Source: RBG-16-64-43 sp035288225 | Lineage (GTDB): Bacteria > Chloroflexota > Anaerolineae > Anaerolineales > RBG-16-64-43 | Direction: 5' to 3' | NCBI GenBank assembly: GCA_035288225.1 | Contig: DATEAT010000159.1 | Span: 1-21,859, forward strand | Length of the DNA: 21,859 nucleotides | Shown: in pieces, positions 7,342 to 14,321 of the stretch | Numbering within the stretch: the stretch's first letter is position 1 | Layout: each line of letters begins with the position of its first letter | The notes under the pieces: model-generated | Seen by the model: only the letters and a program-made list of their open reading frames with translations | What the model was told of the DNA's origin: nothing | The model's database searches: none | Program-made: the position numbers and the translations under genes

Positions 7342-7367
7342 GTGCTCCTTCACAGATCAAGGAGCAC
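7342..7367 (-). terminator. 9-bp perfect hairpin after the DUF4377/Gmad2 lipoprotein gene
   Basis: The arms GTGCTCCTT (7342-7350) and AAGGAGCAC (7359-7367) flank an 8-base loop. The hairpin begins 16 bases after the lipoprotein stop codon on the minus strand. There is no U-tract after it. The rest of the gap down to 7096 shows no credible gene. Confidence 0.5.
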
Positions 7368-7382
7368 AATCCGGGGCACGCC

Positions 7383-8426
7383 TCAAGGCCGCGAGCCCCC
7401 ATCGACAAAGAGATCGAGCGTCGCGGAAGCCAGTATCAGGCCATCGGCTGCACTGCCTTCGAAGATCACCAGGCGCAGCGGCCCGTGGTACGAGGCGGGG
7501 GCCGAAATCGGGCTGGCGAAGATGCCGGGCTGGCCGAGTTCGGCCTGCACCATCAGGCTGCCGGCATTCAGCAGGCGGCCGTCGGCGCCGAACACGTGAT
7601 AACCCAGTGTGTTCTCAAATGGCGAGAGGCTCACTCGGCCGCGAACTTCAAAGGATGGGGGAGATACCGAGTATCGCGCGGGCGAATCGATGTAGATGCC
7701 GCGCGACTCAAGCACCCTTGCTGAGGGTCTTGATTCTGGCGGCGCTGTCATCCCCAGGTAGAGATCGACGGACGTCGACCCGCCGACGAATCCCGCCGAA
7801 CCGAAGAGATCGAGGATTTCGATTCGGCCTGGCCCCTCATACTCCGCAAACTGGATGGCCGACTCGAAAGACGCGAAGCCCGCGTCGGCGGGGGTTACCG
7901 CGATGGAGCCCTCGCCGATCAGTGTTCCGCCAGCGTCGTACACTCGATAGACCAATCGCCCGTCGGACGGCCCGACCGTGACCGTGCCGCGTAAGGAATC
8001 GCCGCCGCCAAAGACCTCACCGACGCGAGGCGATGCTACGACGATCTCCCCAGCGGCCAGATCTTGCGCGACGATCTGGGTCACCCTCCAGGCGGCCGGT
8101 GAACTGCCGCCGTCTTGCTCGACGAGCACTTGCCAGACGAAGCCGGGTTGGTAAGTGAGACCGCGAATCCCCGGCTGGTCCGCCCAGTACTCGCCACTGG
8201 CCGGGTCGTAGATCTGCAAGCACAAACCTGCCGGGCACGAGAGCGGCCGAGGGCCAACAATCACAAGCCTTGGAATCGCGGTAGGGCCGGCGGGAGCGGA
8301 GGAGGAGGGTGGCGGCTGAGGGCCGGGCTCGACCGGCTGGCCAGGATATTGAATTCGGCAGGCCAGGCCAGCCACCAAGGCCAGTAGCGGCGCGATGGTC
8401 GCGAGCAGGGATCGAGTGCGTGTCAT
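7383..8426 (-). CDS. Lipoprotein with DUF4377-like and two Gmad2-like domains
   Basis: A 347-residue exported protein. Residues 1-22 form a signal peptide (MTRTR then a Leu/Ala core) with C23 as the likely lipidated cysteine (GLAC). A Pro-rich spacer follows (about 27-55). Residues about 64-121 resemble DUF4377 ('CLQIYDPASGEYW', 'IRGLTYQPGFVWQVLVEQ', 'AAWRVTQIVAQ'). Two copies of a Gmad2-like immunoglobulin fold follow at about 127-224 and 243-342, each starting with a '..SP..g......slrG.v' strand and containing 'V...Y.vyd..G.l...G'. Gmad2 is known from spore-germination and cell-surface proteins as a binding domain. The ATG at 8424-8426 fits the signal peptide and has AGGAG upstream; earlier in-frame starts would precede it with a non-signal extension. 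Confidence 0.8.
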   Translation of the reverse strand: MTRTRSLLATIAPLLALVAGLACRIQYPGQPVEPGPQPPPSSSAPAGPTAIPRLVIVGPRPLSCPAGLCLQIYDPASGEYWADQPGIRGLTYQPGFVWQVLVEQDGGSSPAAWRVTQIVAQDLAAGEIVVASPRVGEVFGGGDSLRGTVTVGPSDGRLVYRVYDAGGTLIGEGSIAVTPADAGFASFESAIQFAEYEGPGRIEILDLFGSAGFVGGSTSVDLYLGMTAPPESRPSARVLESRGIYIDSPARYSVSPPSFEVRGRVSLSPFENTLGYHVFGADGRLLNAGSLMVQAELGQPGIFASPISAPASYHGPLRLVIFEGSAADGLILASATLDLFVDGGSRP

Positions 8427-8511
8427 CGAGGTCGTCTCCTCTTCCTCGAGGGAGTCCGGCACTGGGCGCAGTGCCAGGAACGAGCGTCGGGCCTTCTCCG
8501 CCCAGGGAGCT

Positions 8512-8517
8512 ATTCTA
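8512..8517 (-). promoter_or_regulatory. -10 box upstream of the DUF4377/Gmad2 lipoprotein gene
   Basis: TAGAAT on the minus strand, about 86 bases upstream of the ATG, in the 149-base gap after the DUF6958-like gene. It matches the TAGAAT box seen before the ZIP and bacterioferritin genes. No good -35 is visible. Confidence 0.3.
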
Positions 8518-8575
8518 CACGTTCGAACCCCGAGGGTTGTGGCTGAAGAGGTGGCGCGACCGCTACGGGGTTCTT

Positions 8576-8881
8576 TCACTTGAGACGGATGAGGCGTTGC
8601 AGGGCGGCGCCCGGGATGCGGCGCAAAAAGCCGCGTGCCTCGAGGTCGAGTTTGACCGAAATGGCGTACCAGGCGACAGAGCCCAGCTTGGCGCGCTCTG
8701 TTCGGGTGAGGTGCCGCGCGACCGCGCCCGCCAGGCGGGCGAATGGCAGCCCAGGCTCCTTTCGCGGAACCACTTTGAGGATGGCGCGTTTCAACGCCTC
8801 ATACTTCCAGCGTTCGATGCGCGGGGCCGACTTGCCCCGCTCGGGGTGACGCAGTTGAACTCGCTCTTCAAGAGCCGGCAT
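8576..8881 (-). CDS. DUF6958-like small protein
   Basis: A 101-residue basic, helical, cytoplasmic protein. It has 'LRHPERGKSAPRIERWKYEALKRAILKVVPRKEPGLPFARLAGAVARHL' followed by 'SVAWYAISVKLDLEARGFLRR'. This pattern (a Tyr/Ala helix with AIL, then W..  .VKLDLEARG) is how I remember DUF6958 family proteins, which look like compact winged-helix-type folds. The name is from memory and the function is unknown. The ATG at 8879-8881 is chosen over the upstream in-frame start because GGAGG lies six bases before it. Confidence 0.7.
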   Translation of the reverse strand: MPALEERVQLRHPERGKSAPRIERWKYEALKRAILKVVPRKEPGLPFARLAGAVARHLTRTERAKLGSVAWYAISVKLDLEARGFLRRIPGAALQRLIRLK

Positions 8882-8984
8882 GCTTATCCTCCATGAGCGC
8901 AACGATATGACCGCGAGTCTCGCGGGACCATCCCACCGCCTCGTTTCACAAAGTGGCGAAATCGAGATCGGCCCGAGTCATTCT

Positions 8985-9018
8985 CCGGATCTCACGCGGC
9001 CTCATGCGCACGATCCGG
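8985..9018 (-). terminator. Possible hairpin downstream of the ATL gene
   Basis: CCGGATC (8985-8991) and GATCCGG (9012-9018) are perfectly complementary around a 20-base loop that can pair further (CGC/GCG). It lies about 88 bases after the alkyltransferase-like gene stop in the 224-base gap, with no U-run. It could equally be a protein-binding dyad upstream of the DUF6958-like gene. Confidence 0.25.
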
Positions 9019-9105
9019 GCCGGCGGAGTCGGCACGCATGTCGCAGGCCACCACCCCCCGTGTTGACCCGTGCCGGATGCGATCCCCAAATGATCGTGAT
9101 TCGAT

Positions 9106-9459
9106 TCAGGGCAACCCCTTGTTATGGCGGGGCAGGGCGCGCGTGGAGGATGGCCGCCATTGATACAGACTCAGGTCGATGGTTCCGTTGGCCGCAGGAC
9201 GCACGCCCTCGCGGCGGAGCAGGCTCAGTTGTCGGCGCGCGCCGGCGCCTTGCAGGCTTATCTTGCCGCGCACATTGAGTACCCGGTGCCATGGGACGCG
9301 CGACCCGCCAGGCAGGGCGTGCAGCGCATAGCCCACCAGCCGCGCGTGGTTCCCAAGCCCGGCCAGGCGGGCGATCTGACCATAGGTGGCAACCCGACCG
9401 GACGGGATCCTGCGCACGGCGGCGAAAATGCGCGCGTGAAGTGGTGAGGGGTCCTTCAC
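9106..9459 (-). CDS. Alkyltransferase-like protein (ATL), DNA damage sensor
   Basis: A 117-residue protein of the MGMT C-terminal/ATL family. The segment 'IFAAVRRIPSGRVATYGQIARLAGLGNHARLVGYALHALP' is the DNA-binding winged helix. Y26 is the base-flipping Tyr and R40 the Arg finger. In the active-site motif the methyl-accepting Cys is replaced by Trp (W57, PWHRV rather than PCHRV), the defining feature of ATLs. These bind O6-alkylguanine without repairing it and hand the lesion to nucleotide excision repair. The start is GTG at 9457-9459, the only start that gives the normal family N-terminus. The gene follows the ZIP transporter gene by 30 bases and is probably co-transcribed with it. Confidence 0.92.
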   Translation of the reverse strand: MKDPSPLHARIFAAVRRIPSGRVATYGQIARLAGLGNHARLVGYALHALPGGSRVPWHRVLNVRGKISLQGAGARRQLSLLRREGVRPAANGTIDLSLYQWRPSSTRALPRHNKGLP

Positions 9460-9489
9460 AGCCCAACTTCTCTCGCGGGCGTCGGTGGA

Positions 9490-10308
9490 TCAACCGAGTG
9501 CAACATCGAGGATCATCATCACCACGAAGCCGAGCATTGCCCCGATGGTGGCGCGATGGGTGTCTTTGGCTTGCTGCGATTCGGGAATCAGCTCTTCGAC
9601 CACGACGTAGATCATCGCTCCGGCGGCAAAAGCCAACGCGTACGGCAAGAGGGGTTGGATGACGATCACCGCCGCAGCACCCAAGACGCCGGCCACCGGT
9701 TCGACCGCACCCGAAAGCTGGCCGTACCAGAAGCTCCTGAGGCGGCTCATTCCTTCACGGCGCAAGGGGACCGCGACTGCGGTGCCCTCCGGAAGATTCT
9801 GAATTCCGATGCCGATGGCCAGGGCTACGGCGGCGGCGAACGAGGTGGATGGCACGCCGGCGTGCAGCGCGCCAAATGCTACGCCCACCGCGAGCCCCTC
9901 CGGAAAATTGTGCAGCGTGATGGCCAAGACCAGCAGAATGCTTCGCTGCCAATGGGTCTTGATGCCCTCCGCCTCTTCGATCGGCAGCCCGATGTGCAAA
10001 TGGGGCAGAATGCGATCCACGACCCACAGAAAGGCGCCGCCCAGGAGGAAACCGATCGCGGCGGGGAGCCATGCCGGAAGGCCGGAGCCCGCCGCCATCT
10101 CGATGGACGGTGCAAGCAACGACCAGAAGCTGGCGGCGATCATCACCCCGGCCGCAAACCCGAGCATCGAGTCGAGGACTTCGCGGCGCAAGTTCTTAAA
10201 GAAGAAGACGGCCGCGGCGCCGACGGCCGTGAGCAACCATGTGAAACAGGTGGCGACCAGTGCCTGCAGGATGGGATGGAGCGAGCGGATCCATTCGATG
10301 GCGGCCAT
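9490..10308 (-). CDS. ZIP family divalent metal transporter (GufA/ZupT type)
   Basis: A 272-residue inner-membrane protein with about eight hydrophobic segments. ZIP signatures are clear. TM4 carries 'HNFPEGLAVGVAFG' (H133, E137) and TM5 carries 'GIQNLPEGTAVAVPL' (Q170, N171, E174), which form the metal site. TM7 ends in 'EELIPES' (E239, E243). A short acidic and His-containing loop lies between TM3 and TM4 ('HLHIGLPIEEAEGIKTHW'). The first TM5 ligand is Gln rather than His, as in GufA-like members. The likely role is uptake of zinc, iron or manganese. The ATG at 10306-10308 has GAGGA upstream. It is divergent from the nitroreductase gene across a 257-base region rich in dyads and is followed by the ATL gene. 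Confidence 0.92.
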   Translation of the reverse strand: MAAIEWIRSLHPILQALVATCFTWLLTAVGAAAVFFFKNLRREVLDSMLGFAAGVMIAASFWSLLAPSIEMAAGSGLPAWLPAAIGFLLGGAFLWVVDRILPHLHIGLPIEEAEGIKTHWQRSILLVLAITLHNFPEGLAVGVAFGALHAGVPSTSFAAAVALAIGIGIQNLPEGTAVAVPLRREGMSRLRSFWYGQLSGAVEPVAGVLGAAAVIVIQPLLPYALAFAAGAMIYVVVEELIPESQQAKDTHRATIGAMLGFVVMMILDVALG

Positions 10309-10409
10309 GCGGGTCCTCGGAAGGCGTAGGTGGCTGGCAGGCGAGCTGCGGCCGCAGGGGCGACCGACGGCGCGAGTTCATCGTGCCCGGCGTGCCGCAC
10401 GGTCGGAGT

Positions 10410-10458
10410 GCGCCTATTCTATCTCGAGGGCGCGCGGCGCGCGCGCGAAGATAGGCGC
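10410..10458. repeat. Large hairpin with alternating CG tract in the divergent region
   Basis: GCGCCTAT (10410-10417) pairs with ATAGGCGC (10451-10458). Inside it, GCGCGCG (10430-10436) pairs with CGCGCGC (10440-10446) around a 3-base loop. The inner arms form a nearly continuous alternating CG tract that is prone to Z-DNA or cruciform structure. The element overlaps the TAGAAT box proposed for the ZIP gene, so it may act as an operator or 5'-leader structure. Confidence 0.5.
10416..10421 (-). promoter_or_regulatory. -10 box for the ZIP transporter gene
   Basis: TAGAAT on the minus strand, about 108 bases upstream of the ZIP ATG. Its -35 position would fall inside the alternating CG tract, where no hexamer fits. 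An activator or the structural element may substitute. Confidence 0.35.
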
Positions 10459-10487
10459 GGGCAGGGGTTCATAGGCATGGGATGGGC

Positions 10488-10538
10488 CGGCTTGGCTGGT
10501 CAACAAGCCGTCGTGGTCGAAGAGTGGCAGGCTATAAT
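10488..10538 (+). promoter_or_regulatory. Nitroreductase promoter with upstream dyad
   Basis: A perfect -10 (TATAAT, 10533-10538) lies 28 bases before the nitroreductase ATG, giving a leader of about 20 bases. No -35 hexamer is evident. Instead, a perfect inverted repeat CGGCTTG-N9-CAAGCCG (10488-10510) occupies roughly -57 to -35, the usual place for an activator or a redox or drug-responsive repressor. Confidence 0.55.
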
Positions 10539-10565
10539 CCGGCCACATCCCTGCGGAGGTTCACC

Positions 10566-11144
10566 ATGCTCAAGGACCTAGTCCCCAAGACCCGAAGTGT
10601 CCGCCGATTCTATGAGGAGACGCCGGTGCCGCTGGCGACCCTGCGCGAGATGGTGGACCTGGCTCGCCAATGCGCTTCAACGCGCAATGCGCAGCCGCTG
10701 AAGTACGTCCTGTGCACTTCTCGGACACTCAATGCGCGCATCTTCCCCCTGCTGGCGTGGGCCGGTTACTTGAAGGACTGGGGTGGGCCGGTGGAGGGCG
10801 AGCGCCCGGCGGCGTACATCGTGGTCTTGGGGGACACCCGCATCAGCCGGAGTTGCGACACCGATGCAGGCATTGCCGGACAAACGATTCTTCTGGCGGC
10901 CCGAGAAGCGGGGTGGGGCGCAGCCATCATCGGCTCGGTGAAGAAAGAGGCTCTGGCGGGCCTGCTGACCCTGCCGGCGCCGGTGGAGATTCTCTTTGTG
11001 ATCGTCCTGGGCAAACCCAAGGAGCAGGTGGTGCTCGAACCGCTGCCGCCGGACGGTGATGTTCGCTACTGGAGGGATGCGCAGCAGGTCCATCACGTCC
11101 CCAAGCGCGGATTGGAGGAGGTCATCGCCGGCTCGTACGAATGA
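10566..11144 (+). CDS. Nitroreductase family FMN oxidoreductase
   Basis: A 192-residue soluble protein and the only plus-strand gene. The N-terminal 'KTRSVRRFYEETPVPLATLREMVDLARQCASTRNAQPLKYVLC' holds the FMN-phosphate-binding Arg-Ser-x-Arg-Arg and the S..NAQP flavin-contact motif. The C-terminal 'DAGIAGQTILLAAREAGWGAAIIGSV' is the family's core helix and FMN-binding turn. The enzyme would reduce nitro compounds, quinones or related acceptors with NAD(P)H; its natural substrate is unknown. It is shorter than the classic NfsB type and resembles the small SagB/NOX-like members. The ATG at 10566-10568 has GGAGG at the right spacing. A perfect -10, an operator-like dyad and a downstream terminator mark it as a single-gene unit. 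Confidence 0.92.
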   Translation: MLKDLVPKTRSVRRFYEETPVPLATLREMVDLARQCASTRNAQPLKYVLCTSRTLNARIFPLLAWAGYLKDWGGPVEGERPAAYIVVLGDTRISRSCDTDAGIAGQTILLAAREAGWGAAIIGSVKKEALAGLLTLPAPVEILFVIVLGKPKEQVVLEPLPPDGDVRYWRDAQQVHHVPKRGLEEVIAGSYE

Positions 11145-11179
11145 CACGCGGGCCGGGTCCGGCGGGCAGGAATTCGAGA

Positions 11180-11208
11180 GAGCCCATCTGCGCGGTGCGG
11201 GTGGGCTC
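11180..11208 (+). terminator. Terminator of the nitroreductase gene
   Basis: GAGCCCATC (11180-11188) pairs with GGTGGGCTC (11200-11208) with one G-U pair, followed by a T-rich GCTTCTATTA. It lies 36 bases after the nitroreductase stop. Confidence 0.65.
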
Positions 11209-11319
11209 GCTTCTATTATGCGCTGCCGCAGCAGCGTGCCATGGGGCGGATCGCGCGCGATCGATGTCCTGGGGTGGGGAGGAGATACGGTGACCGAAGC
11301 CGCGGTTGCGCTGGGCGTC

Positions 11320-11787
11320 TCAGCGCGGCCGGCCTTCCCGCCCTTCGGGCGCCACCCGAACGCAGGCCAGCCCGAGCGCGAGCAGAAGGGGTGCCGGGAA
11401 TGCAACCCAGATACCGAAGGGAGCGAGCAGGGCAAGGAAGACCACGCCGGCCGTGAGGCCGATGGGCAGCAAGGCGTCGCCGAGGACAAGCGCCAGCCCG
11501 ATGAGGAACAGCAGCACCGCGAGGGCGAGGGCGAGGACAACCACGTGCGCACGGAAGAAGCCCAGTATGAAATCGCGGTACAAAACCAGGCGAGCCGCGT
11601 CGGCCGGCCCTGCGATGAAGAACCACGGCTGAGTGAGGGCCAGGTAGCCGGTGGCAGCTGCCGTGATGAAGAACAGTGCGGCGAAGAGAGCGCGGCCGGC
11701 ACGCGGCCAAAGGTAGGCCACGATGCACATCAGCAGCGAGGCGGCGTTGGCCAAGATCCAGGGTTGGCTGATCTGCGTAGGAAGCAT
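11320..11787 (-). CDS. Small polytopic membrane protein
   Basis: A 155-residue integral membrane protein with four to five hydrophobic segments at about 10-27, 31-51, 80-103, 105-127 and 128-143. Short loops separate them, and the C-terminal tail is basic (VRVAPEGREGRPR). No motif links it to a known family, and I do not recognise it. Two ATGs are possible. The one at 11785-11787 is preferred because GAGGG lies nine bases upstream and GGGGGA immediately upstream, while the earlier ATG directly abuts GAGGG. A promoter at 11845-11873 fits a leader of about 50 bases. The gene is convergent with the nitroreductase gene. Confidence 0.7.
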   Translation of the reverse strand: MLPTQISQPWILANAASLLMCIVAYLWPRAGRALFAALFFITAAATGYLALTQPWFFIAGPADAARLVLYRDFILGFFRAHVVVLALALAVLLFLIGLALVLGDALLPIGLTAGVVFLALLAPFGIWVAFPAPLLLALGLACVRVAPEGREGRPR

Positions 11788-11844
11788 GTCCCCCATCCCT
11801 CGATTCGCCTTGCCCGTGCGGATCGTGCCTGGGTGCCAAACGTG

Positions 11845-11873
11845 ATTGTACTTCGTGCTCAGCGCGATGACCA
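11845..11873 (-). promoter_or_regulatory. Promoter for the small membrane protein gene
   Basis: On the minus strand TGGTCA (11868-11873) and TACAAT (11845-11850) are spaced by 17 bases, four and five matches to the sigma-70-type consensus. Confidence 0.5.
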
Positions 11874-11942
11874 CCTTGCATGCGGAGGCGAGACGCGCAC
11901 GAGGCGGATTGCGCTGCGGGGAAAATCATCCGTGAGCACGTT

Positions 11943-11970
11943 CCGGCGCAGAGCGGCACGCGAGCGCCGG
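11943..11970 (-). terminator. Hairpin downstream of the HAD phosphatase gene
   Basis: CCGGCGC (11943-11949) and GCGCCGG (11964-11970) form a 7-bp stem about 64 bases after the HAD stop codon, before the promoter of the next gene. There is no immediate U-run. Confidence 0.35.
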
Positions 11971-12033
11971 TGAAGGTGAGACCCTCAGCCGTAGACTCGA
12001 TTGCAGCTTTGAGGGGTCAAGAACGAGTTCGGA

Positions 12034-12741
12034 TCAGGGGCTGCGCGAGGTCAGGCTGGCGACAAGAGGCACAACATCGCGAATATCGGAGAGAACGTGG
12101 AAGCGGCTGTTGTCGGCCGGCGGCATCGCGGCCGACTCGTGACCCCAGGTGAGAGGATGCGGGATGTAGGCCGCATGGCCGCCGAGCTCGAGGACGGGCA
12201 GGATATCAGAACGGAGCGAATTGCCGACCATCAGGAAATCCGCAGGCGACACGTTCGCCTGAGCGAGGAAGTCGCGGTAGACGCTCAGGGTCTTATCGGC
12301 GACCACCTGCACGTGGCGGAACAGCTCCGCCCAACCGCTGCGGCTGATCTTGCGGGTCTGCTCAGCCAGGTCGCCCTTGGTGAGCAATGCCAGCGGCGTG
12401 ACCGCCGCCAGCGCGGCGAGCGTTTCGCCGACGTGCGCGATAGGTTCAACATCGCGTTGCAGCATGGCGCGCCCGAGGCCGAGGATGGCCTCGATGTCGG
12501 CCGAGGTCAGCCCGCCGCGCGAGAGTTCGACGGCGGTCTCGAGCATCGAGAAGGTGAACGACTTGATGCCGTAGCCATACACACCGACATTGCGCACCTC
12601 GTTGCGATCGAGATGCTCGTGCGTCTGGAGCGGGTCGGCGAAGCGGGCGAGAAGCTGGCCGAGGGCCTCCTTGGCTTCGCGGTACACGACCTCGTTGTGC
12701 CACAGCGTGTCGTCTGCATCAAAGCCGATCAAACGGATCAT
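12034..12741 (-). CDS. HAD-superfamily hydrolase (YjjG-like)
   Basis: A 235-residue cytoplasmic HAD phosphatase of subfamily IA. Motif I is 'GFDADDTLWHNE' (D8 nucleophile, D10 acid). Motif II is in 'LALLTKGD', motif III is the Lys in 'VVADKTLSVY', and motif IV is 'MVGNSLRSDI', where the usual second Asp is placed as in YjjG/house-cleaning nucleotidases. The helical cap lies between motifs I and II. The DDTLW opening and the SLRSDI motif recall nucleotide or dipeptide-phosphate phosphatases, but the substrate cannot be fixed. The ATG at 12739-12741 is chosen because motif I then falls at residue 8 and GAGGTG lies upstream; a longer in-frame extension reads as Arg/Ala-rich non-protein. It lies 122 bases after the MFS gene. 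Confidence 0.9.
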   Translation of the reverse strand: MIRLIGFDADDTLWHNEVVYREAKEALGQLLARFADPLQTHEHLDRNEVRNVGVYGYGIKSFTFSMLETAVELSRGGLTSADIEAILGLGRAMLQRDVEPIAHVGETLAALAAVTPLALLTKGDLAEQTRKISRSGWAELFRHVQVVADKTLSVYRDFLAQANVSPADFLMVGNSLRSDILPVLELGGHAAYIPHPLTWGHESAAMPPADNSRFHVLSDIRDVVPLVASLTSRSP

Positions 12742-12863
12742 GGGCACCTCAGAGGCCTGCGGCCCGAGCGCGGTCGGCTTCGGGCGAGATGGCGCACGAG
12801 GGTCACCGGGCAGCGAGAGCTGGGGGGACACGTGGCTGCCCGTGGAGCGTTGGGCGACGCGAG

Positions 12864-14078
12864 TCAACCCGCTTGCGCTTCGACGACCGGCGGCCGGGGC
12901 TCGCGCAGCGCGACGGCAACGAGCAGCGCGCCGAGCAGCAAGCCGACTCCATTCACGTAGAAGGGAATGGCGTGGCCCGCATGGTCGTACAACCACCCGC
13001 CAGCCAATGGCCCCACCAGCGCGCCAAGAAAGTAGGCGAACGTGTACAAACCGTAGCTTGAGCCGCGCGTGTCTTCGCCGGCGATATCTGCCACGAAGGC
13101 GCGCTCCGCCGGTATCGAAGCAGCGTAGCCGACGGATTCAACCGTCCACAGGACGGCCAGCAACCCGACGCTGCGCAGGTGAGGGATCAAAACGGAGGCG
13201 ACGGCCCCGACCACCAATCCGGCAATCATCAGCGGGCGGCGGCCGAAGCGATCGGCCAGCCGGCCCATGCGGGAGGGGAGGAAGGCACTGATGAGGGCGG
13301 CCGGCGAATAGGCTGCCGCCAGTGCCGCCAGGTTGGCGCCCAGCGAATCCTGGAGGAAAACCATGAGCAGGGGCCAGACCATGGCGCCGGAGGCGCCGGT
13401 GAGGCAGACAATGCCCATCAGCGTGAAGAGTTGAGGCGAAACCGGCCGGCTGGCGAGCGGGCGCAACGCGGCCGCCGGACGAGTCTCGCCCACGCCTCGC
13501 CAACCCGCCCACAGCGCCCACACAGCAGGCAGGGTGAAGCCGGCAAACACCCAGAACCATACGTGCCGTGCGTCGAGGGCGGTTTGCGACAGGACCCCCA
13601 ACAGCGTGAAGCCGATGACCGTGCCGATCAATGCGCCCCGATTGACCGCCTCATCGATGAATCCGAAATCGCGCCCGCGCCCTGATGCCGCGGCGATGTC
13701 GGCGACGATGGTCAACGCCGACAGCCAGAGAAAGGCCTGCCCCAACCCCTGAAAGAAGCGCGCCACCGCCAGCATGAACACGGTGGTGGCGACGCAAAAG
13801 AGGGCCATGGCCACGACGTAGCCTGCCAACCCGATGAGCAGAAAGGGCCTCCGCCCCCATCGATCGAGCGCGCGCCCGAGGAATGGCCGCACCAGGACTG
13901 GAACGAGGGCCACCGCCGAGAACAGGCCGCCGACCTCTACGGCCGATGCCCCCAGCGCCCGTCCATAGATCGGTAGCACGAAGGACAGGATGCCGAAGGG
14001 GAAGGACACCAGGAAGATCGCCAGCCATAGTTTTCCGAGAGTCCGGGCGTGCAGTGGTGCGGCTATGGGTTGGATCAT
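12864..14078 (-). CDS. MFS transporter (drug/metabolite efflux type)
   Basis: A 404-residue inner-membrane protein with 12 predicted TM segments in two halves. Motif A appears in both halves after TM2 and TM8 ('GRALDRWGRRP' and 'GRMGRLADRFGRRP' region), typical of 12-TM major facilitator proton-coupled exporters. Other fitting features are 'ARFFQGLGQAFLWLSALTIVADIA' (TM4/TM5, motif C region) and 'ERAFVADIAGEDTRGSSYGLYTFAYFLGALVGPLAGGWLYD' (TM11 region). The substrate is unknown; efflux of small molecules is the best guess. GTG (14079-14081) and ATG (14076-14078) are adjacent start candidates. The ATG is preferred because AGAAGG is then 4-5 bases upstream. No regulator is adjacent. Confidence 0.92.
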   Translation of the reverse strand: MIQPIAAPLHARTLGKLWLAIFLVSFPFGILSFVLPIYGRALGASAVEVGGLFSAVALVPVLVRPFLGRALDRWGRRPFLLIGLAGYVVAMALFCVATTVFMLAVARFFQGLGQAFLWLSALTIVADIAAASGRGRDFGFIDEAVNRGALIGTVIGFTLLGVLSQTALDARHVWFWVFAGFTLPAVWALWAGWRGVGETRPAAALRPLASRPVSPQLFTLMGIVCLTGASGAMVWPLLMVFLQDSLGANLAALAAAYSPAALISAFLPSRMGRLADRFGRRPLMIAGLVVGAVASVLIPHLRSVGLLAVLWTVESVGYAASIPAERAFVADIAGEDTRGSSYGLYTFAYFLGALVGPLAGGWLYDHAGHAIPFYVNGVGLLLGALLVAVALREPRPPVVEAQAG

Positions 14079-14248
14079 CACACCTTCTGAGAGAACGAGA
14101 TCGGCGTGGGCGGGGCGCTTGTGCGACCCAACGCTTCGATATGATCGCGAGCCACATCTTCCCCGGGTGGTGCCGATCCGGCTTGAGCCGCCGGACGAAT
14201 GACAGCGGAAGAGAGAGGCAGGGCCTCGCGCGCCAAACGATTGAAAGC

Positions 14249-14294
14249 CGCCCGCGGCGAAGCGCTGACAACCTGGCGTGCTTCGCCGCGGGCG
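14249..14294 (-). terminator. 15-bp perfect hairpin terminator of bacterioferritin
   Basis: The arms at 14249-14263 (starts CGCCCGCGGCG) and 14280-14294 are perfectly complementary over 15 bases around a 16-base loop. The hairpin starts 27 bases after the bacterioferritin stop. On the minus strand it is followed by a T-rich stretch (CTTTCAATCGTTT), fitting an intrinsic terminator. Confidence 0.65.
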
Positions 14295-14321
14295 TGTTGG
14301 AGGGAGACGGGGTGGGGCGGG

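Noticed and set aside
6878..7408. A 176-codon minus-strand frame spanning the 7096-7382 gap
   Set aside because: It is Arg/Pro/Ser-rich with no motif, overlaps the N-terminal half of the membrane-protein gene in another frame and has no ribosome-binding site.
12097..12960. A 287-codon plus-strand open frame opposite the HAD phosphatase gene
   Set aside because: The minus strand has all four HAD motifs; the plus frame has none.
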